Origin: Deltaproteobacteria bacterium
Lineage (GTDB): Bacteria > Myxococcota > Kuafuiibacteriia > Kuafuiibacteriales > Kuafuiibacteriaceae
Assembly (NCBI GenBank): GCA_016703535.1
Contig: JADJBV010000001.1
Span: 3,772,001-3,836,000 of the forward strand
Direction: 5' to 3'
DNA length: 64,000 nucleotides
Positions within the stretch are counted from its first letter, which is position 1; every line of letters starts with the position of its first letter. Positions 26,997 through 36,227 of this stretch are shown one piece after another. The notes beneath the pieces are model-generated. The model made no database searches and had not been told where the DNA came from. It was given only the letters and a program-made list of their open reading frames with translations. Both the position numbers and the translations under genes were made by a program.

Positions 26997-28295
26997 TCAC
27001 ACCAGCGCCGAGGCCACCGGCTTGCCGACGCGGATCATGGCGTCGAGGCGGTCCGATGAGACGCCCAAGGCCGTGCCCAAGGTCTTGGCCATCGAACCCA
27101 AGGTCGCGTCGAAGGGGATGTCGCCGCCGGCCGCCCCAGTGGTGGAGTCGATGGAGCGAGCTTGGAAGTCGCCGCCGCCCAGCTCGATGCCGCCGACCAC
27201 TCCGCCCCTGAGGGCGCTGCCCATCATCACCGTCACGTGGTGATTGCGGTTGTGGTCTCGGCCGGCGGTGCCCTTCTTTTTTAAGGTCCGACCGAAGACG
27301 TTGAGGGTGGAGATCACCACCTCGTGGCGCAGGAGGCCTTCGCTCCGCATCCGGTCAAGTTCAGCGAGGAGCCGCTGCATCCGGGCCACGCCGCTGACGT
27401 GTTGGGCGCTTTCGGCGGCCAAGCCGGTGTCGTTGTGGTTGTCGCCGCCGAAGCTGCCCTTGATGGTGATCACCGGGGTGATGTTCATGGCCGCCAACAC
27501 CGGGGCCGCCACTACTTGGTTGTCGTCGTCATCACCGTCGATGGCGTCGAGGAGGCCGAGCAACGAGTCGCTGACACCCCGCACTTCGTCTCGGGAACGG
27601 GCCCAGCCGTCGAGGAGGCGCAGATCGTTTTTGGTGCCGCTCTTCTTGAACACGCCGTAGAGGCGATCGATCTCTCGATCTCGCAGACCTTGCAGCCCGG
27701 CCAGAGGGCCTTGAGCGCCGCCGAGGGCGCGCCGGATCGACTGAGGGCCGACGTTGGCCAACACCTGGCCGCCCGCCGACAACAACTCAGAGCCGCTGCG
27801 AGCGCCCAAGCTGAGGGGCACCGACTGGACCGTGCCGAGGCGGGGCGCCAACTCCTTGGCGAACAAGGAGGCGAACATCTCGTTGTCGTCGGTTTCGCCC
27901 ATCACCTTCATCACCCGGGACTGATCTTGGTGCACCGGCGTGAAGGTGGCGTGGTGGAAAAACACCGTGCGATCCAAGGTCGCCTGGGGCAGATCGGCCC
28001 ACGGTTTGGCGGCGGTGTAGTTGCGGCCGCTCAGGCGCAAGGTGGTCGGGGCCATCGCCGCGTCGGGCGAGTGCACCACCTGTTCGGCGCCAGTCCCGTA
28101 GGTCCCCGGGACGTTGGCGTTGATCGGGTCCCCGGCCCCCGAGGTGAAGAGGATCAACATCGCCCCGGGGCCTTGGGCTTGAGCCCGCCCAGGCCGAGGT
28201 GCGAGGAAGGTCCCGAGGGGCAAGCCGGTGGCCAAGGCCTTGAGGGCCACGCCGCCCAAGGCCGACTTCAAGAGATCGCGACGGTTCAAGCTCAT
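26997..28295 (-). CDS. Tat-exported DUF1501-like protein
   Basis: 432 residues. MSLNRRDLLKSALGG is a twin-arginine (NRRDLLK) signal, so the folded protein is exported through the Tat system. The following LILFTSGAGDPINANVPGTYG and the HNRNHHVTVMMGSAL C-terminal motif match the DUF1501 family often found beside DUF1587/1588/1592-type proteins in myxobacteria and planctomycetes. The function of the family is unknown, and the His-rich motif suggests a metal site. It is the last of three minus-strand genes with a shared theme of exported, haem-type proteins. Confidence 0.75.
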   Translation of the reverse strand: MSLNRRDLLKSALGGVALKALATGLPLGTFLAPRPGRAQAQGPGAMLILFTSGAGDPINANVPGTYGTGAEQVVHSPDAAMAPTTLRLSGRNYTAAKPWADLPQATLDRTVFFHHATFTPVHQDQSRVMKVMGETDDNEMFASLFAKELAPRLGTVQSVPLSLGARSGSELLSAGGQVLANVGPQSIRRALGGAQGPLAGLQGLRDREIDRLYGVFKKSGTKNDLRLLDGWARSRDEVRGVSDSLLGLLDAIDGDDDDNQVVAAPVLAAMNITPVITIKGSFGGDNHNDTGLAAESAQHVSGVARMQRLLAELDRMRSEGLLRHEVVISTLNVFGRTLKKKGTAGRDHNRNHHVTVMMGSALRGGVVGGIELGGGDFQARSIDSTTGAAGGDIPFDATLGSMAKTLGTALGVSSDRLDAMIRVGKPVASALV

Positions 28296-28315
28296 GGTGT
28301 TGCTTCCTCTGATCC

Positions 28316-30469
28316 TTAAAGGCCGATGCCAGCGACGCTGGGGGCCATGCAGCTGACCACCAAGGCGGAGCGCAGGGCGTCCCGCTCGTTGGCCCCGTTG
28401 CCGCGGGCGTCCACCACGTGGGCGGTCAAGATCTCGACGGCCTCGGCGTGGCGAGGATCGTTGACCGGCAAGCCGATCACGCCCTCGACCATCTCCTTGA
28501 TCGCCACCTCCCTCGATCGACCGCTGAAGCGGGCGTCAAAGGCCGCCTCACCCACGCGCTGGCAGACCACCTCCCGGGTGGCGCGAATGAACAGGCCAGT
28601 CTCGGAGATGGTGATCGGCTCGGGTTCACCGCGGCTGACGGTGTCGGCGGGGATCGAGGCCACCGCGGCCAAGACCGCCCGTTGCAACGCGGTGCGAGAG
28701 CGGGTTGGGGTCTCCAAGGCGCAGATGTCGGTGACCCCCAAGCGAGCCGAAAGGGATGAACAAAAATGCTCGCGACGGGCGATAGAAGGGGCCAGCGCCC
28801 CGCCACCTTCGAAGCAACTTTGGTTGGTGATCAACGGCGAGGAGAAGAGTTCCCGCAACATCACCCGGAAGTCATAGCCACTATCGATGAAGGTGGAGAC
28901 TACTCGATCGAGTTCGGGAGACTCCTGGCACGGGCCGGAGTTGGCGTAGTAGCACAGCTTCTGGACCCACGCCTTGGGGAAGTCGGGGTGGCTGGCCAAG
29001 ATGGTGGCCAGGCCCCGGACCCCTTGCAAGTTGTCTTGCCGAACGCCTCGGAAGACGAAGATCGCCGAGAGGTCCTTGCGGGCTTGGTCGTGTTGTTCGC
29101 CATAGGAGGCCGAATAGGACTGGCGGAAGAAGTCCCGCATCGGGTCCAGGGTCTGGTGGCAGCCGTAGCAGGCCGAACCCGGTGCGGCGTGTTCGGCGTC
29201 CAAGTTGGGGGGCGAGAAGTCGGTGACGGTGGTGCCGTCGAAGCTGGCCCCCAAGGCGGCGATCAAGGTTTGGTTGAGGGTCACCCGGGAGGAGTTGTCT
29301 TCGTTGGTGGGCCAGGTGCCGAAGAAGCCCAAGGTGGTAAAGAATCCGACCCGCTCGGCCCGGCTGAGGAGTTCGGTCGCGGTGCGCAAGACCGGGGCCC
29401 GGTAGAAGCGGGTAGGCGTCTCGCCGGCCAAGGGTTGGCGGATGCGCACGGTGCGCCAGTCGGAGAAGTCTTCTTCGCGGAGGAGCGGGCGACGACGGCC
29501 CACCCCGGTGGCGCGGCACCCGGCGGCGCCGGCCCGGTTGTTCACCGTCTCGGGCTTGCCCATCATGCTCATGAAGACGAACTGGGGCACGTTGTTGACC
29601 GCGTTGGCGGCGAAGGGGAACTCATCCACCGTCTCGGCCAAGCAGAGCTCGTCGAAGTTCTGGTGGTGGATGTGCATGAAGTTGGGGCTGCTCGGATCCA
29701 GGACCTGGTCGGCGGGCGGCTCGTCGGCCTGGTTGCGCAGCGCCACGAAGTTGGTGACCTCACCCATGGGCCGAGTGAACATCGAGTCGTCGTCGTTCAC
29801 GTGGCGGTGGTCCAAGTAGGAGTAGAAGACCATCAAGGCGGTGGTCATCTCGAAGGTGTCGGTGGTCAACACGTCCCGAAAGTCGCCGCCCTCTTTGACG
29901 ATGCGCAGCGCGGTGCGGGCGAAGCTCTGCTCGAGGTTGTCGACCAACAGCGGGAACAAGGCCTCTTGGGTGTCGTCCCAAACGCCCCAGTTCGTGTTGT
30001 TGATGTTGGTCATCATCATCACGCCTTCACCGGTGACCTGATCTTGTTGGAAGGCCATCATGAAGAAGCGACGAAGTACGGCCTCACTTTTGGGGTCTTC
30101 CAAGGCTCGATCGATCAAGCTGCGCAGCGCCGCGGGGTCTTCCTGGAGGGCGGTGAGTTCGCTTTCGGTCAAGGGCAAGCCGGTCAACAAGGTCTTGACC
30201 TTGGCGCCGTAAACCTCGGGCCCCACCAACACGTCCAAGGAGCAGTCCTGGGCATCGGCGACCGTCGAGGAGTCGGTCGGGAAGCTGGGGATCGGCCGGG
30301 TCGGATCCGGCGGCGGCGGAGGGGGCGGTGGCGGCGGCGGGTTCGGGGGGTTGGGCGTCTGGGGCGTCGGCGTCGGCGTCGGGTTGCCGTCGCCGGGCCG
30401 GCTCATACAAGCCGCCAGGCCTACAGAAGAGAGGGCCAGGGCCAAGGCCCCGCGCAGGTGGATGGTCAT
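28316..30469 (-). CDS. Exported lipoprotein with CxxCH (DUF1588/1592-like)
   Basis: 717 residues from the ATG at 30469, which overlaps the upstream gene's TGA (ATGA). Residues 1-21 form a lipoprotein signal (GLAAC). A Pro tract follows at about 30-55. The large middle region with AFQQDQVTGEGVMMMTN and DRVVSTFIDSGYDFRVM is similar in style to DUF1592-type proteins. ACYGCHQTLDPM holds a CxxCH haem-binding motif of the DUF1588/1585 type, so covalent haem c and a periplasmic redox role are inferred. Its partner genes lie on both sides. Confidence 0.75.
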   Translation of the reverse strand: MTIHLRGALALALSSVGLAACMSRPGDGNPTPTPTPQTPNPPNPPPPPPPPPPPDPTRPIPSFPTDSSTVADAQDCSLDVLVGPEVYGAKVKTLLTGLPLTESELTALQEDPAALRSLIDRALEDPKSEAVLRRFFMMAFQQDQVTGEGVMMMTNINNTNWGVWDDTQEALFPLLVDNLEQSFARTALRIVKEGGDFRDVLTTDTFEMTTALMVFYSYLDHRHVNDDDSMFTRPMGEVTNFVALRNQADEPPADQVLDPSSPNFMHIHHQNFDELCLAETVDEFPFAANAVNNVPQFVFMSMMGKPETVNNRAGAAGCRATGVGRRRPLLREEDFSDWRTVRIRQPLAGETPTRFYRAPVLRTATELLSRAERVGFFTTLGFFGTWPTNEDNSSRVTLNQTLIAALGASFDGTTVTDFSPPNLDAEHAAPGSACYGCHQTLDPMRDFFRQSYSASYGEQHDQARKDLSAIFVFRGVRQDNLQGVRGLATILASHPDFPKAWVQKLCYYANSGPCQESPELDRVVSTFIDSGYDFRVMLRELFSSPLITNQSCFEGGGALAPSIARREHFCSSLSARLGVTDICALETPTRSRTALQRAVLAAVASIPADTVSRGEPEPITISETGLFIRATREVVCQRVGEAAFDARFSGRSREVAIKEMVEGVIGLPVNDPRHAEAVEILTAHVVDARGNGANERDALRSALVVSCMAPSVAGIGL

Positions 30470-32004
30470 GGTAGCAATCCTCCGTTGAGCCACTCGTTGA
30501 TCACTTCGATCTCCTCCGAACCCCAGTCGGGGCGCCGCGAGGCGGACGGTGGCATGTCCTGGGCCCTCACCACCCGGGCCTCGATCCGGGCGGCCCTTCC
30601 GAGCCAGTCTTCGTAGCGAGTCAGATCGGGCGCGCCGCCGGTGCTGCCCGAGACGTGGCAAGCCTGGTTGGCGCAGTGGGTTTGATAGATGGGCCGTACG
30701 TCGGCCTCGAAGCTGCGGGTGACGGTCGGGAGGATCTTCACCTCCACGGTCCGTTGGGCCCGTCGGTCGGTGGTGCGGATCCGCACTTGGTGCCAACCCA
30801 CCGAAAGTTCCAGCGAGAGGTGTTGCCAAGGGCCCCGGGTGCCGGACCAAGTCCGGGACGTCCCATCGACCTCGACCTCCAAGGTGGTGGCGCCTTGAGC
30901 CTGGGCCTCGATCACCACTTGGGGATCGAGCCGTTGTTCCCCGCGCCGAAGCCCGCGGATCTGGATCATCGGGGTCGGCGAGTGATGACAGACCGAGTTG
31001 CCTTCGACCGTCCAAAGGCCGCCGGCGGCGTGAGGATGGAGGGCGTCGAGTTGGGTGAGTTCGGGGCCGGTGAGCTCCAACCACTCGGCGCCGTCGAAGC
31101 GGAGCAACTTGCCCCCGACCTCGAGGAAGGCGTAGTCGCCGGCGGTCGCCAGCTGGGTCGCGGCGCCGTGGGCAAAACGGACCTCCTTCCAAGGTTCAGG
31201 GCTGAGGAAAAGTTGGCCTCCCCGTAAGGCCAAGGCTTGTTCACCCCGGAGGGCGGCCACCTCACCGTTTGGCAAGAGCGCCGGGTTGCTCAAGCGCCCG
31301 GGGGTCAACAACCAAAAGGCCAGGCCCTGGCTGGCCCACCACAGGCCATCACCCACCCCTTCACACTCGCCGTCCCGATCGAGGAGCCGGGCGCCCGGGC
31401 CGATCGGGCCGAGGCCGGTCCAGCGCCACCAGGCGTCGTCCAGCCGTTGATACAGTTGGCCGCCGCTCCACACAAAACCGCGATCCGCCAAATCCCCACA
31501 CAGATCGGCGTCCGGTTCCAAGGCGGCCGGAGGCGAGACCTCGATCCGCTCTCCGTCCAAAAGCCGCAGCAGCTGGCCGTCGGCCAAGGCCATGGCGGTG
31601 GTCGCGCCCAAGGCGTTGAGGCGGCTCAGCGCGGCGTTGGGCAACAAATAACGAGCAACGGTGCGACCGCTCCAACCGTCGAGCACCCGCAGGTCGGTGC
31701 CGACGCTGCTGGTCGCCAACCAGAGGTGGCCTTCGGCGCTGACCGCCGCCACCCGTTCACCCGAAGCCAGGGGGCTGCAGGTCGCGGTGGTGACCAACTC
31801 CGGGAGGTCGAGGGGCACCTCCTGGATCGGGTCGGGAGCGGCGTCGGGCGAAAAACCGGAGTCCGACGAAAAGCCGGCGTCCGGAGTGGAGGGCGGGTTC
31901 GAGTTCGGGTCGTCGACGACCCCGTTGCAGGCCGGGCCCAGGCACGCCACCGCCACCGAGGCAAGGCAATGGAGCAGGTCCGGGGTTCGGCGGGGGTTCA
32001 ACAT
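30466..32004 (-). CDS. Haem c-motif lipoprotein
   Basis: 512 residues from the ATG at 32004; an earlier start at 32061 is possible but lies before the signal. The signal ends in LGPAC, a lipobox. The central 300 residues are beta-rich, with repeating strands (LWLATSSVGTDLRVLDGW, QLYQRLDDAWWRWTGLG) like a propeller or other all-beta sensor fold. Near the C-terminus TQCHxxCH-type spacing appears as HCANQACHVSGSTGG, a c-type haem motif. It is co-translated with the CxxCH lipoprotein (ATGA), suggesting a shared redox or assembly role. Exact function unknown. Confidence 0.7.
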   Translation of the reverse strand: MLNPRRTPDLLHCLASVAVACLGPACNGVVDDPNSNPPSTPDAGFSSDSGFSPDAAPDPIQEVPLDLPELVTTATCSPLASGERVAAVSAEGHLWLATSSVGTDLRVLDGWSGRTVARYLLPNAALSRLNALGATTAMALADGQLLRLLDGERIEVSPPAALEPDADLCGDLADRGFVWSGGQLYQRLDDAWWRWTGLGPIGPGARLLDRDGECEGVGDGLWWASQGLAFWLLTPGRLSNPALLPNGEVAALRGEQALALRGGQLFLSPEPWKEVRFAHGAATQLATAGDYAFLEVGGKLLRFDGAEWLELTGPELTQLDALHPHAAGGLWTVEGNSVCHHSPTPMIQIRGLRRGEQRLDPQVVIEAQAQGATTLEVEVDGTSRTWSGTRGPWQHLSLELSVGWHQVRIRTTDRRAQRTVEVKILPTVTRSFEADVRPIYQTHCANQACHVSGSTGGAPDLTRYEDWLGRAARIEARVVRAQDMPPSASRRPDWGSEEIEVINEWLNGGLLP

Positions 32005-32100
32005 GGGGAGGGGGCGCGGCTTCCTCTCCACCAGTGGGGGCGAGGCCCAAAAACGGCCCACACATTTTTCCAGCGGCCCTTCGGAGCCTGTTTTTGGGGG

Positions 32101-35100
32101 TTATTCGCCGGGTCCCAGCTCGTGGTGACCGATGTCCGGCGCCAGGCCGATGGGCCGTCGGCCGCCGAAGCGATCTTCGGTCGGGGCCCCGGCGGCCAGC
32201 CCCTGATCGACCGCCGGTGAGCGGACCGTCAGTCGGGTGATCGAACGACGGTGCTCCAGGGTCTGGGCTCGAAAGAGGGGCGGCACGATCAGGTTGGCGG
32301 CCGCAAAATCGGCGGTCGCGAAGTTGGGGAAGGTCGAGCGGGACCACCGCATGGCGCCGTCGACCTCGACGTAGGCCCCTTCCCCACTGCGTTCGCTGGC
32401 CTCGACGAAGAGCAGGTTGTGATCGAAGCGCAAGAAGGCTTGCGGTGAACGGAAGAGCGCGATCGCCACCGGATCCGAAACATCCATGGCCTCTTGCCGA
32501 ACCAACAGCACGTTGTTGGCGAAGACCACCGAACCCGGCGTCCGATCCGAAAGCAGGAGGGCTCGTTTTTGCCGGGAGGTGCCGGGGCGGGCGTTCCCAT
32601 CCACCTCGACGACGTTGTTCCACACCTCGAGCCGGCCCGGGCCGGCCGCAAAAAGCCCGACCTGGCTCGTGCCCCGGGTGGTGGCCAGGTAGTTGTTGCT
32701 CAGCCGCACCTGGGAATCCGGGCCACCCCAGAGCTCCACCAGCTGGGTTGGGGCCAGGTCCAGATCGGGCACCGGATCAAAAGAGATGCGGCGACTGCTG
32801 ACCACCCCGTTCCGGGACAGGTGCAGGCCGACGGAGCCCCGCCGATCGGATCCAAGGATCGGAAGGCCGTCTCGGACCGCCACCACCTGGGGCAGAGGGC
32901 TCGGAGTGCAGTTCGGCTCGACCGAGATCACCCCGGCCCGCAGCTCGTTGTCGATCACCTGCACCGCGGTGGTGGAGATGGTCCACAACCCGGGGGCGCT
33001 GGGCGGCACAACCCGACCCGCCACGTCCTGGGCCCCGCTGATCGCGCCGCCGAAGACGCCGTTGTCCCTCGAGCTGGTGTTGCCGTTCCGCCGGATCTCC
33101 GCGGTCGAGGTCCCGACCAAAATGATCCCGACCGCGACGTCGCTGCCCTCTCGAGCGTTCGCTTCATCGGCGCAGGTGGCGTCGTCGTAGGCGTAGCTGG
33201 CGCGCCCCGGGCCGATCTGCCGGTTGCCCGAGATGACCAGGTTGGTGGAGCCGCCGGCGACCACCTGGCCTTGGCGATCGACCGAACCATCGGCGATGCC
33301 CGCGGCAAATCTCCGCCCCGCGACGTGGGTGGTGGCGCCGATGCTGCCGTTGTCGGCGATGCGAACGTCGGTCGTCCCGGACAAGCGGACGCCGATGGTT
33401 TGGTCGCCCGGGTCCATGCTGGTGGTGCCGGCCCAGATCTGAGCCACGTTGATCACCTCGGCGGTGGCGATCCGAGCGCCTTCACTCTCGACATCGATGC
33501 CGATCGCTTGGGCTCCGGGCCCGCTGCTCTCGACCTCCACCCGTTCGGCGCTCAAGGAGGCCGAGCTGGCGCCGTGGATCCAGATCCCGCGGCAGGTGCC
33601 GCTGCAGTCGGCGAGGTCCAAGGTGCCGCTGCCGTTCCAGACCAAACGCGCCACGCCGGTGCCGAGCCCATGGGCTTCGAGCCCGACCGCGTCGCTGCTG
33701 CTGCCGTTGGAGCGCACGTTGCTGGAGCCCAAGCGGACCGTCGCGCCCGCGGCGCCGGTGGTGGTCAACTGCACCGCCTTGGCGCCGGCGCCGGTGGGCA
33801 AGACCAGGTCGACGCCGAAGAAGTTCGGCGAGGCGTCGACGATCTCGAAGAGTTGAGAGTCCGGGGCGCTGGCGTCGACCACCACCCGCCGGATCGCGCC
33901 GGTGTGTCCGGGGGCGAAGCGGATGCGGGCGCCATTGTTCAGGCGAATGGCCCCCAAGGTGTTGGCCGGCAGCCCAGTGGTGCCAAAACCTCCGGTGATC
34001 CCGACCCCCACCGGCAAGGTCACGTTCGCGCCGACGTTGATCCGGTTGGTGCCCACCAAACACACGTCGGCGCCCTGGGTGGCGGCGGCGGTGACCGCGT
34101 TGTTCAAGTTGCCATAGGCCTGGGCGGTGGAGGGCCCAGCGCCGGTCCCGGTGCCCCCGGCCCGGGCCCAAACACAACGCTCCACTTCCACTCGCAGGTT
34201 GCGGCTCCGGCTGATCCCATCGAAGGCGTCTCGGGCCGCCATCGTGAAGAGATAGGTGCCCGGGGCCGGCGGCGTCCGAAAGCCGAGGTCGGCCCCTTCA
34301 CAAGGGCTGCCGCAGTCGAGGAGGCCCGCGTCGCGCCCGGTCCAACGCACGATCACCGGCTGATCCGGATCCATCGTGGTGGTGGCCAGCAGCCGAGGAC
34401 TGGAGCCTTCGGCCATGGTCAACACCAAGGTCTGATCATCCATCGCCGCCCCTTGGATCGCGTCCACCCGAGGCCGGGTGTTGCGCATCCGCAGCTCGAT
34501 GGCGTCGGCCACGGTGCCGCCCAGGTGGAGCTCGAGCCGATAAGCGCAGTCGAGGCGGCTGGGATCGTCGAGGAGCGCCACCCGCCGCTGGGTGTTGGCC
34601 AAGGTTTCGGTGGCTTCGGTCAAGGTCACGTCGCTGGGGAGGCAGACGGTGTCCGGCACCGCCCCGGTCACCACCCAGATCCGCTCCAGCTCCAAGGTGG
34701 GCGGTGTCAACACAGCTTGCAAAACCTGGGAGGTCCCGTGCTCCAAAGTGACCACCCCATCCGAGTCTTGGAACGAAGCGGTCAGGTGCACACAACCGTT
34801 GATGTCCAGGTAGTCGGCGAAGTCGTTGCAGTCGTTGTCCAAGCGATCGTCGCAGATCTCGGTGCGGCCCGGGTGACGTTGGGGCGTCTCGTCATCACAG
34901 TCGAGGAAACGGGCGCCGCCCTTCGAGCACACCGCCGGGCTGCTGGTCACGGTGAAGGCCGCGTCGCAGTAGCCATCTCGATCGTCGTCGCACCCTTCAT
35001 CGATCTGCCCGTCGCAGTTGTCATCGAGGTCATTGCAAACTTCGGGGCTGGGCACGCCCGGTACGCAGGTATTGGGCTCTCCGTCGATGCAAGCCGGGAC

Positions 35101-35292
35101 CCGGTGAAAACAGGCGCCCTGGCCGCAGGTGTAAGTCGCAGTGGAGGTGCAGACCTCGACCCCGAGGTCAGGTTCACCGCCCGCGTCGAGGACACACGCC
35201 GCCCCACAAGGCTCAGGCACGAACAAAGGCCCCAGGTCCTTCGCCTCACAGGCCCACAACCCCAGCACCCAGATCCCGATCAGGCGCCGCAT
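32101..35292 (-). CDS. Giant MopE-like and beta-helix lipoprotein
   Basis: 1063 residues from the ATG at 35292, which overlaps the previous stop (TGATG). The signal ends in LGLWAC (lipobox). The N-terminal ~150 residues carry MopE-type metal-binding stretches such as DNDCDGQIDEG and EICDDRLDNDCNDF, rich in Asp and Cys. From ~380 on, repeated short strands with Asn ladders (VVVDASAPDSQLFEI, VRLSGTTDVRIADNGS) suggest a right-handed parallel beta-helix or surface repeat structure. The protein is likely an outer-membrane-anchored surface lipoprotein. It shares an operon with a barrel, a FecR-like anti-sigma factor and an ECF sigma factor. Confidence 0.75.
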   Translation of the reverse strand: MRRLIGIWVLGLWACEAKDLGPLFVPEPCGAACVLDAGGEPDLGVEVCTSTATYTCGQGACFHRVPACIDGEPNTCVPGVPSPEVCNDLDDNCDGQIDEGCDDDRDGYCDAAFTVTSSPAVCSKGGARFLDCDDETPQRHPGRTEICDDRLDNDCNDFADYLDINGCVHLTASFQDSDGVVTLEHGTSQVLQAVLTPPTLELERIWVVTGAVPDTVCLPSDVTLTEATETLANTQRRVALLDDPSRLDCAYRLELHLGGTVADAIELRMRNTRPRVDAIQGAAMDDQTLVLTMAEGSSPRLLATTTMDPDQPVIVRWTGRDAGLLDCGSPCEGADLGFRTPPAPGTYLFTMAARDAFDGISRSRNLRVEVERCVWARAGGTGTGAGPSTAQAYGNLNNAVTAAATQGADVCLVGTNRINVGANVTLPVGVGITGGFGTTGLPANTLGAIRLNNGARIRFAPGHTGAIRRVVVDASAPDSQLFEIVDASPNFFGVDLVLPTGAGAKAVQLTTTGAAGATVRLGSSNVRSNGSSSDAVGLEAHGLGTGVARLVWNGSGTLDLADCSGTCRGIWIHGASSASLSAERVEVESSGPGAQAIGIDVESEGARIATAEVINVAQIWAGTTSMDPGDQTIGVRLSGTTDVRIADNGSIGATTHVAGRRFAAGIADGSVDRQGQVVAGGSTNLVISGNRQIGPGRASYAYDDATCADEANAREGSDVAVGIILVGTSTAEIRRNGNTSSRDNGVFGGAISGAQDVAGRVVPPSAPGLWTISTTAVQVIDNELRAGVISVEPNCTPSPLPQVVAVRDGLPILGSDRRGSVGLHLSRNGVVSSRRISFDPVPDLDLAPTQLVELWGGPDSQVRLSNNYLATTRGTSQVGLFAAGPGRLEVWNNVVEVDGNARPGTSRQKRALLLSDRTPGSVVFANNVLLVRQEAMDVSDPVAIALFRSPQAFLRFDHNLLFVEASERSGEGAYVEVDGAMRWSRSTFPNFATADFAAANLIVPPLFRAQTLEHRRSITRLTVRSPAVDQGLAAGAPTEDRFGGRRPIGLAPDIGHHELGPGE

Positions 35293-36227
35293 CACTCGGC
35301 CCCCCACGCCAGCTCGAGCCCGAGATCCACCGCCAACCAGCCGTCTCGGACCCCCGCCTGCCCTTCGGCGATCTGCCCGTAGATCGGCCGAGCGATCCAG
35401 CCCGCCTCGACGCCCACGGACACCGCTGGGAAGTGACCAAAGCGGAGTCGGGTCGCGAGCGCCGGCCCCCACCACCAGCCCTCACCCGTCTGGGCGATGA
35501 TCCCGGCGTCGAGGCTTTCGGCGGCGACCTGGGACCAACCGAACCGCAGCCCCAGGTGGGTGTGGAGCAAAAGTTGAGACCCCAACGGCAAGGCCAAACC
35601 CAACCACCCGCCGGCCCGTAAGGTCTCGATCACCAAGTTGCCTTGGCTCAGCTCCCGGGCGCTCCGATCCACGCCGAGATCGATCGCCGCGGACCAAGGC
35701 CAGGCCGCCTGGGCCGTCGCGTCCAGGCCCGCCGCCACCTTGAGCCCATAGGCCGGTCCGGTGGGCCCCGCCCGAATGAGGAGCTGAGGCGACACCACCA
35801 GGCGCAGCCCAAAACCGTCGGGCTCCGGCGGCCGAGGGGTGCCGGTGATCGACGGCGCGGGGGGCTTTTGGGTCGGCGCCGGCGGCGTGGCGCGGGCCTC
35901 GGCCTCTTGCACCAACTCGACGATGTTCAGCGCCAACAAGCGGGCCCCGCCGTCGGCCCCTAGATCTTCGGCGAGCACCAGTCGATCGAGGAGGCCCTCT
36001 GGGTTGGGCCTCACCTTGACCACCAACACCGGGGCCCGGCACTCGACCTCCACCACCCGCCGCCCGTCGACGTCGACCAGCCGCAAAAGCCCAAGTTCGA
36101 TGCCGACCAGATCGTGCACCAGGTCGGGTTCGACCACACAAGGTCCCAAGCGCAGCTGGACCGTCTCTTCGACCCCGGAAGGAGAGGAAGCCAAGAACAA
36201 GGCGAAGAAGGAGGTGGCGACGGCCAT
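35292..36227 (-). CDS. Outer-membrane-type beta-barrel protein in the sigma operon
   Basis: 311 residues. Residues 1-15 form a signal peptide (LFLASSPS region). The N-terminal 100 residues contain a Glu/Leu-rich conserved module, then a Pro/Thr-rich linker (PPAPTQKPPAPSITGTPRPP), then ~170 residues of alternating aromatic-rich strands such as LLIRAGPTGPAYGLKVAAGL and GEGWWWGPALATRLRF. These are consistent with a transmembrane barrel. It abuts the FecR/TPR gene with no gap (its ATG directly follows the neighbour's TAG) and ends in the TGATG overlap with the giant lipoprotein. By position it may be the outer-membrane transporter or receptor through which the sigma pair senses a signal. Confidence 0.6.
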   Translation of the reverse strand: MAVATSFFALFLASSPSGVEETVQLRLGPCVVEPDLVHDLVGIELGLLRLVDVDGRRVVEVECRAPVLVVKVRPNPEGLLDRLVLAEDLGADGGARLLALNIVELVQEAEARATPPAPTQKPPAPSITGTPRPPEPDGFGLRLVVSPQLLIRAGPTGPAYGLKVAAGLDATAQAAWPWSAAIDLGVDRSARELSQGNLVIETLRAGGWLGLALPLGSQLLLHTHLGLRFGWSQVAAESLDAGIIAQTGEGWWWGPALATRLRFGHFPAVSVGVEAGWIARPIYGQIAEGQAGVRDGWLAVDLGLELAWGAE

